Positions 7,966 to 16,580 of a stretch of DNA of 64,000 bases are shown piece by piece. The translations under genes were made by a program, and so were the position numbers. This stretch comes from Planococcus beigongshangi (GTDB lineage Bacteria > Bacillota > Bacilli > Bacillales_A > Planococcaceae): contig NZ_JADHDU010000003.1 of the NCBI RefSeq assembly GCF_016820495.1, positions 248,367 through 312,366 on the forward strand, in the 5' to 3' direction. Below the pieces are notes generated by a model. It had not been told where the DNA came from. It searched no databases and saw only the letters and a list, made by a program, of their open reading frames with translations. Every line of letters begins with the position of its first letter. Positions within the stretch are counted from its first letter, which is position 1.

Positions 7966-8526
7966 ATGGAGAATTGTTCATGGCCGGGCAGCAGCGAAAT
8001 GATGCAGGCGTATCACGACGAGGAATGGTGCAGGCCGACGCGGGATGAGCGCTATATTTTTGAGCTGCTGAACCTGGAAGGCGCGCAGGCGGGCTTGTCG
8101 TGGAGCATCGTGTTGGCAAAGCGGAAGGCGTACCAGGCAGCTTTTCGCAATTTTGATATCGGCTATTGTGCGGGATTGAGCGACGCGGATTTGGAAAACA
8201 TTAAAGAAAATTTTGGCGTCATCAAGCATTTCGCCAAGATTAAATCAGTCCGCAGCAATGCGCAGGCGGTATTGGCGATTCAAAAGGAATTCGGCAGTTT
8301 CGCCGATTTCCTGTGGAGTTTTGTGGATAACGAACCAATTATAAACGCCTGGGAAGATCAATCGCAGATGCCTGCCGAGTCGCCGTTGTCCGCCAAAATC
8401 AGCAAGGAGCTGAAAAAGCGCGGCTTTAAATTCGTCGGACCGGTAACGACCTATTCGTTTCTGCAGGCGATCGGAATTGTCGATGATCATATCCGGACGT
8501 GTGCGTTTCATACGTTGAACCGGTGA
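7966..8526 (+). CDS. tag: DNA-3-methyladenine glycosylase I (Tag)
   Basis: 186 residues. Cys4 and His17 near the N-terminus and the C-terminal DDHIRTC supply the four ligands of the Tag zinc snap. Glu38 (LNLEGAQAGLSW) is at the same position as in E. coli Tag. It excises 3-methyladenine. ATG 7966 is preferred because GGGGGCGG lies just upstream and the Cys4/His17 numbering then matches. It is separated from ogt by 176 bp with a palindrome, so it may be a separate transcript, but it completes a four-gene alkylation-repair cluster. Confidence 0.93.
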   Translation: MENCSWPGSSEMMQAYHDEEWCRPTRDERYIFELLNLEGAQAGLSWSIVLAKRKAYQAAFRNFDIGYCAGLSDADLENIKENFGVIKHFAKIKSVRSNAQAVLAIQKEFGSFADFLWSFVDNEPIINAWEDQSQMPAESPLSAKISKELKKRGFKFVGPVTTYSFLQAIGIVDDHIRTCAFHTLNR

Positions 8527-8554
8527 GACTGGAAATGTGACTTTATATAGTGGG

Positions 8555-8944
8555 TTACGGCAGGAACTCAAAGAAATAATCTCTTATTTCTTCAGGCGCC
8601 TCTTCCACTTTCAGCACCTTTAATCTGTCTGTCCCCGGCGAAGTCATAATCACAAAAGTTTTATCATCATATTCAAACAGTGTGACTTGGCTTACACTAT
8701 TGGCGGAGTTCTCCAGGCTATTGATGAAATCAAAATCCGCTTCAGTAAAATTGCCTTCGTAGCCATCCAGCATCAACTTTTGTGCGTCATTGAAGTCTTC
8801 TGCAAAGGAAATGCCCTGGTATAATTCGAGTGAATCTTTCGGTGTGTGGAATAAAACATAATAGGTGAATCCACCGATTATAAGAAAGCACATCAGCAAA
8901 AAAGAAATCCAGCTTTTCACGGTCATTTTCTTTGAGTTCCACAT
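8555..8944 (-). CDS. Single-helix membrane protein, paralogue of the gene at 19586
   Basis: 129 residues: an N-terminal membrane helix (about 12-32), then a soluble acidic domain. It is clearly related to the protein at 19586-19969 over the whole length: both have TPK-S-EL near residue 35, AQK..L-GYE-NF-E-DFDFI, a LFEYDDK/NDK strand and VIMTSPGT. Function unknown. It is convergent with tag, and AGGT lies upstream of the ATG. Confidence 0.65.
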   Translation of the reverse strand: MWNSKKMTVKSWISFLLMCFLIIGGFTYYVLFHTPKDSLELYQGISFAEDFNDAQKLMLDGYEGNFTEADFDFINSLENSANSVSQVTLFEYDDKTFVIMTSPGTDRLKVLKVEEAPEEIRDYFFEFLP

Positions 8945-9285
8945 TTAGATATTACCTCATTTCCCAGCATTATTTATATTGCTGTGGCACATAATGGAGT
9001 TCTTTCTGAAGATGGTAAAAATTTGAATTTACTTTATTTTACACTAAGTATTCACAATTCCAATGAATTAATAAAGAAAGAGAATCCGCTCATAAATGAG
9101 TGGGTTCTTTTTTGTAGATTACTGTTAAGTAGGGACAAATGTTATGGGTGAAATGGTATAATTAGTAAAAGGTAAATGACGGAAATTTCTGCTTTTATTA
9201 GTAGAGAGAGAATAAAAACTAATCCTTCACCTGATATTCGTCTTACCGAAAAATAATCATTCATGTGAGAAAAGAGGAATTTACT
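8945..9285. other. Intergenic stretch with an orphan terminator
   Basis: This holds the upstream region of the minus-strand gene at 8944, a strong plus-strand terminator at 9074-9113, and the leader of the gene at 9286. I see no convincing coding sequence here. Confidence 0.5.
9074..9113 (+). terminator. Orphan intrinsic terminator
   Basis: Stem GAATCCGCTCAT / ATGAGTGGGTTC with an AA loop, then TTTTTT on the plus strand. No plus-strand gene lies between tag (ends 8526) and this hairpin, so it may end a small RNA or an antisense transcript over 8555-8944. Confidence 0.6.
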
Positions 9286-9510
9286 TTGTCTGATTTAGGT
9301 CTATTGGCAAACGGCAGCTGGATAGGAATACTATCCATAATTTTATTGATCTGCGGTATCTATTTCACTTTCACCTTTTTTGAGTATTTGAAAGATGGCG
9401 AACAGCGACTGAGAAAACAGGCGAAATTTGCAGCTATCATATGCATAGCAGCGGCTTTGCTGGTGCCTGCGTTCCATCAGCTCTATCTTTATAACGAAAT
9501 GATGAGATAA
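9286..9510 (+). CDS. Small membrane protein, unknown function
   Basis: 74 residues from TTG 9286, placed 7 nt after AAGAGG; GTG 9265 in the same frame would put that ribosome site inside the gene. Two membrane helices (about 10-30 and 48-65). It is followed 24 nt later by the methyltransferase gene, so the two are probably co-transcribed. Confidence 0.55.
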   Translation: MSDLGLLANGSWIGILSIILLICGIYFTFTFFEYLKDGEQRLRKQAKFAAIICIAAALLVPAFHQLYLYNEMMR

Positions 9511-9533
9511 AACCGATGAAAGAAGGGCGACAT

Positions 9534-10238
9534 ATGAATGAAACAATCCGTAGCCACGACGATTTGCTGAACATGCTCGACTCTCTATTGCGGGAGCCGA
9601 GCGGATTTTGGAATGAGTTCTATTCAAACCGGGAGAAAGGTATCCCGTTTTTTGTGAACAAGCCGGATGAAAATCTGGTTGGCTATTTCGAAAAAGGGAT
9701 TTTCCAGGCTGGAAAAGTTCTGGAGCTGGGAAGCGGCCCGGGAAGGAACGCTATTTACTTTGCCGAAAAGGGATGCGCGGTTGACGCAGTCGACTTGTCG
9801 GAAGAATCGATTGCCTGGGCGAGAGAGCGGGCAGAAGAGAGAAATGTTGAAATCAATTTTAGTCATAATAATATTTTTGAAATTGCGATTGAGGAAGGTA
9901 CATACGATGTGGTCTATGATTCCGGCTGTTTTCACCATATTGCCCCTCACCGGCGGAATAATTATATCGAGCTGGTGGAAAGTGCATTGAAACCGGGCGG
10001 GCATTTTGCCATCACATGTTTTGTGGAAGGCGGGGAACTTGGCGGCTCGGATATCACGGACTGGGAAGTTTACCGGCAGCGAAGCCTGAACGGCGGTCTC
10101 GGCTTCACTGAAGAAAAGCTGCGCGACATTTTTGGGAGTCTGGAGCCGATCGAGATCAGAAAGATGCGAAAAGCGGAGGCATCGGACGATGTTTTTGGCG
10201 TTTCCGGCTTGTGGACGGCATTGTTTAAGAAAAAATGA
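9534..10238 (+). CDS. Class I SAM-dependent methyltransferase
   Basis: 234 residues. Motif I VLELGSGPGRNAIYFAEKG (about residue 63) and the acidic AVDLSEES that follows bind S-adenosylmethionine; YDSGCFHHI is motif IV-like. It resembles the YodH/Methyltransf_25 group, whose substrates are often unknown small molecules. ATG 9534 follows GAAGGG; ATG 9516 is less likely. Confidence 0.75.
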   Translation: MNETIRSHDDLLNMLDSLLREPSGFWNEFYSNREKGIPFFVNKPDENLVGYFEKGIFQAGKVLELGSGPGRNAIYFAEKGCAVDAVDLSEESIAWARERAEERNVEINFSHNNIFEIAIEEGTYDVVYDSGCFHHIAPHRRNNYIELVESALKPGGHFAITCFVEGGELGGSDITDWEVYRQRSLNGGLGFTEEKLRDIFGSLEPIEIRKMRKAEASDDVFGVSGLWTALFKKK

Positions 10239-10258
10239 TCTATTTGGAGTTGAGAGAG

Positions 10259-10288
10259 GAGAAACTCAGATGCGGGTTTCTCTTTTTT
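10259..10288 (+). terminator. Terminator after the methyltransferase gene
   Basis: GAGAAAC / GTTTCTC stem followed by TTTTTT. Array B starts 16 bp downstream. Confidence 0.7.
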
Positions 10289-10303
10289 ATTCGCGTGAAA
10301 ATT

Positions 10304-10423
10304 TCTATGAGCGGTTTATGGGGTTCTATGATCACTTTTCGGCAGTCTATGATCACTCAAACGATTCTATGATCATTCAAACGGTTCTATGATCACTTTT
10401 CCCGATTCTATGATCACTCAGCC
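10304..10423 (+). repeat. Phased repeat array B (6 units, 20-21 bp)
   Basis: Core TCTATGATCACT begins at 10304 (degenerate), 10325, 10346, 10366, 10386 and 10407, steps of 21, 21, 20, 20 and 21. The 7-9 bp between cores varies. The region 10239-10559 otherwise holds only the upstream terminator and the leader of the next gene. Confidence 0.85.
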
Positions 10424-10559
10424 TTTATTCGAATAACAAAGCAGTGACTTCAGTCGCTTGGCTAAGAAACAAGACCTATGGATGAATGCCCGCTGAAAAT
10501 TCTGGGATACAATATAAAAAAGAATATATACATAGGAATGACAAGAAAGGATGAAAGAA

Positions 10560-11384
10560 ATGAAGAATTTCATCTGCACGACATGCGGCGTTCAAACAGA
10601 AAGTTCAGCGACGGAGCCGGAAATGTGCACTATTTGCAATGAAGAGCGGCAGTATGTGAGCCCGGCCGGTCAAAAGTGGACGACGCTGGAAGAGATGGTC
10701 CAGTCACAGACCTACAAAAATGAGATCGTACCAGAAGAGGAAGGAATCTTCGCGGTTTCCACTTCGCCGGGATTTGCCATCGGGCAGACCGCGTATCTGG
10801 TGCAGGGGAAGAACTTTAATTTATTATGGGACTGCATTACTTATTTAGATCCGAAAGCGATCGGCGAAATCAAGAAGCGCGGCGGCATTGATGCCATTGC
10901 GTTGTCGCATCCGCATTATTACTCGACGCAAGTCGAATGGGCCGAAGCGTTTGATGCGAAGATTTATATTCACGAAGATGACCGGCAGTGGGTGACGCGG
11001 CCGAGCGACCGGATCGTCTTTTGGTCAGGCGAATCGGTGGAGCTGACGGAAGATATCCGTTTGCACCGCACCGGCGGCCACTTCAAGGGTGCAGCTGTCG
11101 CGGAATGGAAAACGGGAAACGATGGCAAAGGGGTATTGTTCACCGGGGATATAATCCGCGTAGTGGCAGACCGCGAGTGGGTGACTTTCATGTACAGCTA
11201 TCCGAACTTCATTCCTTTGCCGGCATCAACCGTCGAACGGATGGCGGGGCAGCTGGATGCCATTCCGTTCAACCGGATTTACGATGCATTCAACCGTATT
11301 GTGAAGGAAGATGCGGGAGCGGCGGTTCAGCGCTCGGCGAAGCGGTACGTTGCTGCGTTGAGTGGGGAGCTTTTTGAGACGTAA
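10560..11384 (+). CDS. MBL-fold hydrolase with N-terminal zinc ribbon
   Basis: 274 residues. Residues 1-35 carry two CxxC pairs (CTTCG, CTICN), a rubredoxin/zinc-ribbon-like head. The rest is a metallo-beta-lactamase fold (LSHPHYYSTQVEW, RTGGHFKGAAVAEW, LFTGDIIRV). The usual HxHxDH signature is degenerate (HPHYYS), so its metal site differs from classical glyoxalase II. Substrate unknown. ATG 10560 has better spacing from AAGAAAGG than ATG 10551. Confidence 0.7.
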   Translation: MKNFICTTCGVQTESSATEPEMCTICNEERQYVSPAGQKWTTLEEMVQSQTYKNEIVPEEEGIFAVSTSPGFAIGQTAYLVQGKNFNLLWDCITYLDPKAIGEIKKRGGIDAIALSHPHYYSTQVEWAEAFDAKIYIHEDDRQWVTRPSDRIVFWSGESVELTEDIRLHRTGGHFKGAAVAEWKTGNDGKGVLFTGDIIRVVADREWVTFMYSYPNFIPLPASTVERMAGQLDAIPFNRIYDAFNRIVKEDAGAAVQRSAKRYVAALSGELFET

Positions 11385-11400
11385 CCACTTATAGAAGATG

Positions 11401-11441
11401 ACGAAAGGACTTCCATATAAGGGGAAGTCCTTTTCGTTTTT
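11401..11441 (+). terminator. Terminator after the MBL-fold gene
   Basis: GGACTTCC / GGAAGTCC stem extended by AAA/TTT, then CGTTTTTATT. Confidence 0.75.
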
Positions 11442-11470
11442 ATTCATGGTATCTTCAATTCAAATACTGT

Positions 11471-12016
11471 TCACACCATGACTCTTTCATTATTGCGAAT
11501 AAAGACATTGTAGAACCCGAAGAGGAAAATGACATTCAGAGCCAATAAGACACTCATCAGGATTGGGGCTATTCCAGGAATAAAGAAATAGCACAGCCCG
11601 GCGAAAGCGAATGTCATCATCATTAATACGACTACCATACTCAGTCTTCTCGCAGGAAACTCAATTTGTAAGCCTTCAATGAGGAAGGAAATAATGACGA
11701 AGACCATAAACATCCCTGCAATGGCAAAACCCAGTCCGACTAAAGAGACGATTGCGAGGCGAGAGTCCATGGGTATGGTCAAAGGTGATTTTCCGGAAAT
11801 ATTCAAGAGGAAAAAGAAGATGCTGTGCACCACCATAAAGATGACATAAGGTTGAGCCTTCAATACCTTTTCATACTGACGCCCCAACTCCCGAACTCCC
11901 AAAAACAGCAATAGATATCCAATAATATTGGTTAAATAATATACAATGCCGATATCGAGGAACTCAAAATTTGGTTTGAAGAATACAAACAGTAATCCAA
12001 ATAAAACATTGATCAT
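11471..12016 (-). CDS. Polytopic membrane protein, unknown function
   Basis: 181 residues, largely hydrophobic, with about six membrane helices and one charged loop (ELGRQYEKVLKAQP). It is downstream of the signal-peptide protein at 12036-12479 and separated from it by 19 nt, so both probably form one operon and may act together at the membrane. No family recognised. Confidence 0.6.
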   Translation of the reverse strand: MINVLFGLLFVFFKPNFEFLDIGIVYYLTNIIGYLLLFLGVRELGRQYEKVLKAQPYVIFMVVHSIFFFLLNISGKSPLTIPMDSRLAIVSLVGLGFAIAGMFMVFVIISFLIEGLQIEFPARRLSMVVVLMMMTFAFAGLCYFFIPGIAPILMSVLLALNVIFLFGFYNVFIRNNERVMV

Positions 12017-12035
12017 AATTAGCCTCCTTCATTAC

Positions 12036-12479
12036 TTACTGATCTACAAACCTGCTGTTCCGAATGATGATTCCGGCTATGACGAGGATAATCAGCACTA
12101 CAGTCGCTATTAAATAGGGACTCGTGAGTATATTCATAATGTGAAAAGGCGCTTTGTTGACATACACAGCCTTCAGCCACTGGCCGTCGACTTCTACAGC
12201 AATTGCTTCGGAAGTGGGGGTGCCTGTTATTTCGTAATATTTGGTCCCTATTGGATAATAATTGGAAGCATTCCCGTAATGAGCGCCGGTCATGTCATCG
12301 GCCTGCGTTTCGACCTCTCCGATAACTTCTCCAACTTCCTCGTCCTGCAGAAATTCCTCGTCCTTCACTTCATAGACATTCCCGTCCCAGACAACGAAAC
12401 CGTAAGCCCAGGTCAAGGCCTGTGCTGAAGCAAAACTTGTAAATATTAGCACGAGCGATAACAGAAAGATCTTTTTCAT
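12036..12479 (-). CDS. Exported membrane-anchored protein, unknown function
   Basis: 147 residues: cleavable-type signal (MKKIFLLSLVLIFTSFASAQA), an extracellular domain with WAYGFVVWDGNVYEV and a long acidic stretch, and a C-terminal membrane helix (about 118-140). The topology suggests an outward-facing domain on a stalk. ATG 12479 is used; the track GTG two codons earlier overlaps AGAGGTG. First gene of a two-gene operon. Confidence 0.6.
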   Translation of the reverse strand: MKKIFLLSLVLIFTSFASAQALTWAYGFVVWDGNVYEVKDEEFLQDEEVGEVIGEVETQADDMTGAHYGNASNYYPIGTKYYEITGTPTSEAIAVEVDGQWLKAVYVNKAPFHIMNILTSPYLIATVVLIILVIAGIIIRNSRFVDQ

Positions 12480-12623
12480 GGGCACCTCTCAGTGGAAATC
12501 AATTTTATTTCATCGTAACAGAAAATTCTGGAAATAATAGATGATTTTCCAAATAAAAGCTGAGGGACAGAAATGATATGGTACATTTAATGTAAATAAA
12601 AGACAAAGAGTGGGGGATTTATC

Positions 12624-13064
12624 ATGGCATCAACAGAAAAAAGTATTCAAGCGGTTTACACGCCGCCAAAGCATATCGTTTCAGCAGGGACGATTGTGCT
12701 GAATGAGCAAGGGGAAATTTTGCTGATCAAAGGTCCGCGCAGAGGCTGGGAAATGCCGGGCGGCCAGGTCGAAGAAGGCGAGTCGCTGAAAGGCGCCGCT
12801 GTCCGGGAAACGTTTGAAGAGTCGGGCATCGAGGTGGAAATCGTGAAGTTCTGCGGCATTTTTCAGAATGTGGAGGCGTCCATCTGCAACACGCTGTTCC
12901 TGGCGAAGCCGGTTGGCGGCACACCGACAACATCGTCAGAAAGTCTGGAAGTGGGATTCTTCCCGATTGCTGAAGCGCTCGAAATGGTGACGTGGAAAAA
13001 CTTCCGGGAGCGGATCGAGCTTTGCCTGAATGAAGAGGCACAGCCTTTTCATGTGGAGTTTTGA
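12624..13064 (+). CDS. Nudix hydrolase
   Basis: 146 residues. The Nudix box GGQVEEGESLKGAAVRETFE and following ESGIEVE fits GX5EX7REUXEEXGU and binds Mg2+ for hydrolysis of a nucleoside diphosphate linked to another group. The substrate cannot be assigned. Single gene, followed 36 bp later by repeat array C with no clear terminator between. Confidence 0.85.
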   Translation: MASTEKSIQAVYTPPKHIVSAGTIVLNEQGEILLIKGPRRGWEMPGGQVEEGESLKGAAVRETFEESGIEVEIVKFCGIFQNVEASICNTLFLAKPVGGTPTTSSESLEVGFFPIAEALEMVTWKNFRERIELCLNEEAQPFHVEF

Positions 13065-13100
13065 TTTTATTACGTGGAAAATGGAGAGGAAATTGCTGAA

Positions 13101-13292
13101 CGCGCATATCTTTTTTTAATCGCGCATAAAACTTTCTAATCGCGCATAAAAAAATTTAATCGCGCATAAATTCTCCTCACCGCGCATAAAAGATTTTAAT
13201 CGCACGCAAGCGACAGCTTATCGCACGCAAATGGATTTAATCGCACGCAAGTGACAGCTGATCGCACGCAAACGAAAATAATCGCACGCAAA
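13101..13292 (+). repeat. Phased repeat array C (10 units, 20-21 bp)
   Basis: Five units with core CGCGCATAAA (13101, 13121, 13141, 13161, 13181) run straight into five with core CGCACGCAA (13201, 13222, 13242, 13263, 13283). The step is 20 or 21 throughout. The gap 13065-13503 otherwise holds a palindrome and the ydbS promoter. Confidence 0.9.
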
Positions 13293-13345
13293 TCGTCTGA
13301 CCAACCCATTTCCGCCTTTCCCAAAGCCCCAAAACCCAAAAGGAA

Positions 13346-13366
13346 GCTTTTCGCTGAGCGAAAAGC
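13346..13366. repeat. GCTTTTCGC palindrome, copy 4
   Basis: Perfect 9-bp arms around TGA, extended outward by AGGA and CCTCC. Between array C and the ydbS promoter. Confidence 0.8.
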
Positions 13367-13457
13367 CTCCCTTTCACCAACCCAAAGCACAAATTCACTT
13401 TATTTAGCGACGCCCTATTCCAAATTGACTCATAAAACCGGAAACGTTCTCATTTTC

Positions 13458-13485
13458 CGAAACCTAACCCGCACACAATCGTATT
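13458..13485 (+). promoter_or_regulatory. Sigma-W-like ECF promoter for ydbST
   Basis: CGAAAC (13458-13463), a 16-bp spacer and CGTATT (13480-13485) fit the sigma-W consensus TGAAAC-N16-CGTA. In B. subtilis ydbST belongs to the sigma-W regulon, which supports the call. The implied leader is very short. Confidence 0.6.
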
Positions 13486-13503
13486 ACAATTGAGGTGAAA
13501 CAG

Positions 13504-14007
13504 ATGGAATACATATTAAAAGAGCCAGAGAGGCAGATTTCCACTAAAATCATTAAAATCTGGCGCACGACGAATACGATCGGACACGGCTCGTTCCTCT
13601 TGGTATTCGGCGCGCTGCTTGCCGCGAGCCACTACTGGGACTGGTATAATTGGGTCAACATCACGCTATACATATTAATTGGCATCACCGTTTTATCGGC
13701 GATCTTCAGTATTTTTTTCGAGCCCGTATTTATTCAGCGCACGTGGCGCTATGATGTGGATGAGAATTTTATCCAGCTGAAGCACGGCCGCTGGAATGTG
13801 GAACACACGATCATCCCGATGGCGAAAATCGAATACGTCACAACTGACCAGGGTCCGTTTCTGCGGAAAGCCGGTCTTTATTCGCTGAAAATCGGCACGA
13901 CCGCTTCAAATCACACGATTCCGGCCATTCCGGAGGAAGAAGCGCTGGCGCTGCGGGCGCAGATTGCTTCCTATGCCAATGTGAAGGAAGATGATTCCCT
14001 TGGATAA
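13504..14007 (+). CDS. ydbS: YdbS-like membrane protein with bacterial PH domain
   Basis: 167 residues: two membrane helices (about 30-75), then a bPH2 domain (QRTWRYDVDENFIQLKHGRW ... IPMAKIEYVTTDQGPFLRK). In B. subtilis YdbS and YdbT help resist some antimicrobial peptides. ATG 13504 lies 7 nt after GAGGTG. Overlaps ydbT by 17 nt. Confidence 0.85.
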   Translation: MEYILKEPERQISTKIIKIWRTTNTIGHGSFLLVFGALLAASHYWDWYNWVNITLYILIGITVLSAIFSIFFEPVFIQRTWRYDVDENFIQLKHGRWNVEHTIIPMAKIEYVTTDQGPFLRKAGLYSLKIGTTASNHTIPAIPEEEALALRAQIASYANVKEDDSLG

Positions 14008-15484
14008 AACGAAAAATGCGAAACGGTATCATCCGGCTTATTTGCTTGTTGAACTTTTTGGATTCCTGCGCAATAGCTTTTTCTTTATATTATTCCTTTT
14101 CATCTTGAATTATGACGTAACGGAAGGGTGGGTATACTGGGCGAAATATGTCTTTCTTGTCGCAGCCGCATTTACGATCGGGAAAATCTTCCTGTCGTGG
14201 TGGCTGAATACATATGAAATTACCCCTGCATCCATCACGTTGCGTGAGGGTGTATTCGTCAAGAAAGTGCGGACGATTGCGTTCGACCGCGTCCAGAATA
14301 AAAAAACGGCGACGACCTTCATCCATAATTGGTTCGGATTGACGTCGTTGACGCTTGAAACGGGGACTGCAAGCGAAGATGCTTCGGTGCGTTTCCCTGT
14401 GTTGAAAAGACAGGAAGCGGATGAAATTGTCCGTGTGATTGAAAGCGGAACATCGAATGTACTTCTGACGGCTGTAAGTGAAGACAAAGAAGAGATGGAA
14501 ATCGAGACGACAGCACCGGTGAAAACAGAACGCCGCGAATATTTCAGGTCGACAAAAAAAGATACGCTGCGCGCCGCTTTCACGTCGCTCAGTTTCCTGG
14601 CCATTTTCCCGATTTTGCTGGCGCTGTATTTCCAGATTGATGATTTTTTCTCAATCGAAGATGAAGCGGAAAACGCGGTTTTCTTTTTCGTGGATCACCT
14701 TTGGCTGTTGGCACCGCTGTTCATCGCCGCAATTTTGATTTCTTCCGTGATCGGTTATGTGCAGACGACGATTCGCTACGGCAATTACCGGATCGAAGCC
14801 GACAGCGACCGGATTTACATTTCCCGGGGAGTCGGGCAGGTTCATACATTTACGATTAAACGGAATAAAGTGCAGGCCATTCAAATTGAACAGCCTCTGT
14901 TGAAGCGGGTCTGGGGGATTGTGGAGATTAAGCTGATCAGCGCGGAAGCTCTCAGCGTCGGTGAAGGGCCGGCAACTAATTCGCTCTACCCGTTCATGAA
15001 GACGAAAGACGCCTACAGATTATTGAACGAGCTGCTGCCGCAGTACACGGTTCAGGACCAGCTCCAACGTTTGCCGCGCAACACCATTTGGCTGAAAGTG
15101 CTCCGCCCGTATTATTTTACGGCCATTGCGCTTGTCGCATTGTGGATTTTCCAGCCTGGAATCTTGTGGGTGGCTGGAATCGTGTTTTTGCTGAGCCTCG
15201 GCAGCCGCTTGTTTGAGTATTTTTTCACGCGCTACGCAATCGAAGGCGATTCGATCCAGATCCGGACGGGCGGTTTCACGACGACAACGTTCATCACCCG
15301 CCGGGAACGGATCCAGGAAATCAAAGTGAGCCAGTCACGGCTGCAGCGCGCGTTCGGCGTCGGCAGTCTTGGCTTCACGAACCGTGCGAAGCCGATTCAC
15401 GTCAGCTCAATCCAGGATGTGCCGGATGGACTGCGCCATGATTTTAAGCATTGGTTCGTGCAGCGGAAAGTTAAATTTGAATAA
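13991..15484 (+). CDS. ydbT: YdbT-like membrane protein with repeated PH domains
   Basis: 497 residues with paired membrane helices near 20-60, 190-255 and 375-415, each followed by a bPH2 domain (YEITPASITLREGVFVKKVR; YRIEADSDRIYISRGVGQVH; YAIEGDSIQIRTGGFTTTTF). It is translationally coupled to ydbS and is its presumed partner in envelope defence. Confidence 0.87.
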   Translation: MIPLDKTKNAKRYHPAYLLVELFGFLRNSFFFILFLFILNYDVTEGWVYWAKYVFLVAAAFTIGKIFLSWWLNTYEITPASITLREGVFVKKVRTIAFDRVQNKKTATTFIHNWFGLTSLTLETGTASEDASVRFPVLKRQEADEIVRVIESGTSNVLLTAVSEDKEEMEIETTAPVKTERREYFRSTKKDTLRAAFTSLSFLAIFPILLALYFQIDDFFSIEDEAENAVFFFVDHLWLLAPLFIAAILISSVIGYVQTTIRYGNYRIEADSDRIYISRGVGQVHTFTIKRNKVQAIQIEQPLLKRVWGIVEIKLISAEALSVGEGPATNSLYPFMKTKDAYRLLNELLPQYTVQDQLQRLPRNTIWLKVLRPYYFTAIALVALWIFQPGILWVAGIVFLLSLGSRLFEYFFTRYAIEGDSIQIRTGGFTTTTFITRRERIQEIKVSQSRLQRAFGVGSLGFTNRAKPIHVSSIQDVPDGLRHDFKHWFVQRKVKFE

Positions 15485-15491
15485 AAATAAG

Positions 15492-15536
15492 ACCGCTCCA
15501 GCCGATTCCATAGGAAACCGGCTGGAGCGGTTTTTC
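15492..15536. terminator. Terminator between convergent ydbT and the DUF3169 gene
   Basis: 13-bp stem ACCGCTCCAGCCG / CGGCTGGAGCGGT with TTTTT on the plus strand. It probably serves both convergent transcripts, more strongly ydbT. Confidence 0.8.
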
Positions 15537-15547
15537 ATTTTCGCATC

Positions 15548-16240
15548 TTATTTATTTCGTATGCTGAACATGTACTGGGCATTGGTGACCGCCAAAATCG
15601 CGACGACCACGAATATGCCGAACAGCTGGGATGCGCCTGTCACCATCGAATAGAGCAGCAACAGTATTATCGCTCCAATCAGCAGGGAGTTCAGGCTCAA
15701 ATAAGTTTTATACAAACCGTCGAGCATAACGTGTTTTTCGCCGTCATCGGAACTTTCCAGCAGTTTATTGGCATAATCCTTGTCACTGATGGAAGGCAGA
15801 TTGCGCTCGGGATACATTTTGTGCATCAAGCCAGGCAGCAGGAACGAAACCACGAAACTGATGAACGTGAGCACGACGCCAGTTACCGCCGTCCATACAG
15901 GCTGCTCTGTCAGAAGCGCCAGGCATACAGCTGCAAGGCCGAACAGCAGAGCCAGGGTAATGCTCAGGTTGGCGTCGCTGTATTGTCTGTACATTTTTCC
16001 TTCAGCTGCGTCTTCCGCGTCACCGCTCAAATCCTGTTTCGCTGTTTTGCGGATGCTCGAGTAGCAGTACAATGAAAATACAATCAGCACAGCAGCAGCT
16101 GCAAGTATCACGATGCTGGCTGGATAGGCGTAGTTGCCAAAGTCAAAAGTGATTTCGGCCTCCAATAAAGCCAGCATTCCAAAAAATCCGATCAAGGCTC
16201 CTATTAACAGCTTTCCGCTTGTTGTTAATATTTTCTTCAT
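15548..16240 (-). CDS. DUF3169 membrane protein
   Basis: 230 residues with about six membrane helices in pairs and the central soluble segment KMYPERNLPSISDKDYANKL that I associate with DUF3169. Function unknown. It overlaps the upstream XRE regulator gene by 4 nt; this two-gene arrangement is common in Bacillales. Confidence 0.75.
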   Translation of the reverse strand: MKKILTTSGKLLIGALIGFFGMLALLEAEITFDFGNYAYPASIVILAAAAVLIVFSLYCYSSIRKTAKQDLSGDAEDAAEGKMYRQYSDANLSITLALLFGLAAVCLALLTEQPVWTAVTGVVLTFISFVVSFLLPGLMHKMYPERNLPSISDKDYANKLLESSDDGEKHVMLDGLYKTYLSLNSLLIGAIILLLLYSMVTGASQLFGIFVVVAILAVTNAQYMFSIRNK

Positions 16241-16443
16241 TCCAGTTCCTCCTCTTCGAATCGAAAGATTTCTTCAATGGGTTCGTCAAATACGCGTGCG
16301 ATTTTCATTGCGATGAGCAAAGACGGCATGAATTCCTCCCGCTCAATGAGGCTGACCGTCTGGCGTGAAATTTTCGCCCTTTTGGCCAATTCGGTTTGAT
16401 TGATCCCGTGCCTCGCCCGCAATTCTTTCAGCTTTGTTTTCAT
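16237..16443 (-). CDS. Small XRE-family transcriptional regulator
   Basis: 68 residues, almost only a helix-turn-helix (NQTELAKRAKISRQTVSLIE), ending in an acidic tail. It belongs to the YozG/YgzD-like short regulators usually paired with a membrane-protein gene. It probably represses its own operon with the DUF3169 gene. Confidence 0.85.
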   Translation of the reverse strand: MKTKLKELRARHGINQTELAKRAKISRQTVSLIEREEFMPSLLIAMKIARVFDEPIEEIFRFEEEELE

Positions 16444-16580
16444 CTCATCACCTCTTCATGATTTTATTGTATATGATTGATTTCAATTTGACAACTATAA
16501 TGGTCAAAAAGAAAATGATGATGGTCTTTTTGTCGGAATGGTAGAATGGAATTAAAGAATAATTTGTGGGAGATGATTTT

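Noticed and set aside
13101-13292. CRISPR array
   Set aside because: Cores are only 9-12 bp, inter-core stretches 8-11 bp, and no cas genes are near. CRISPR repeats and spacers are each two to three times longer.
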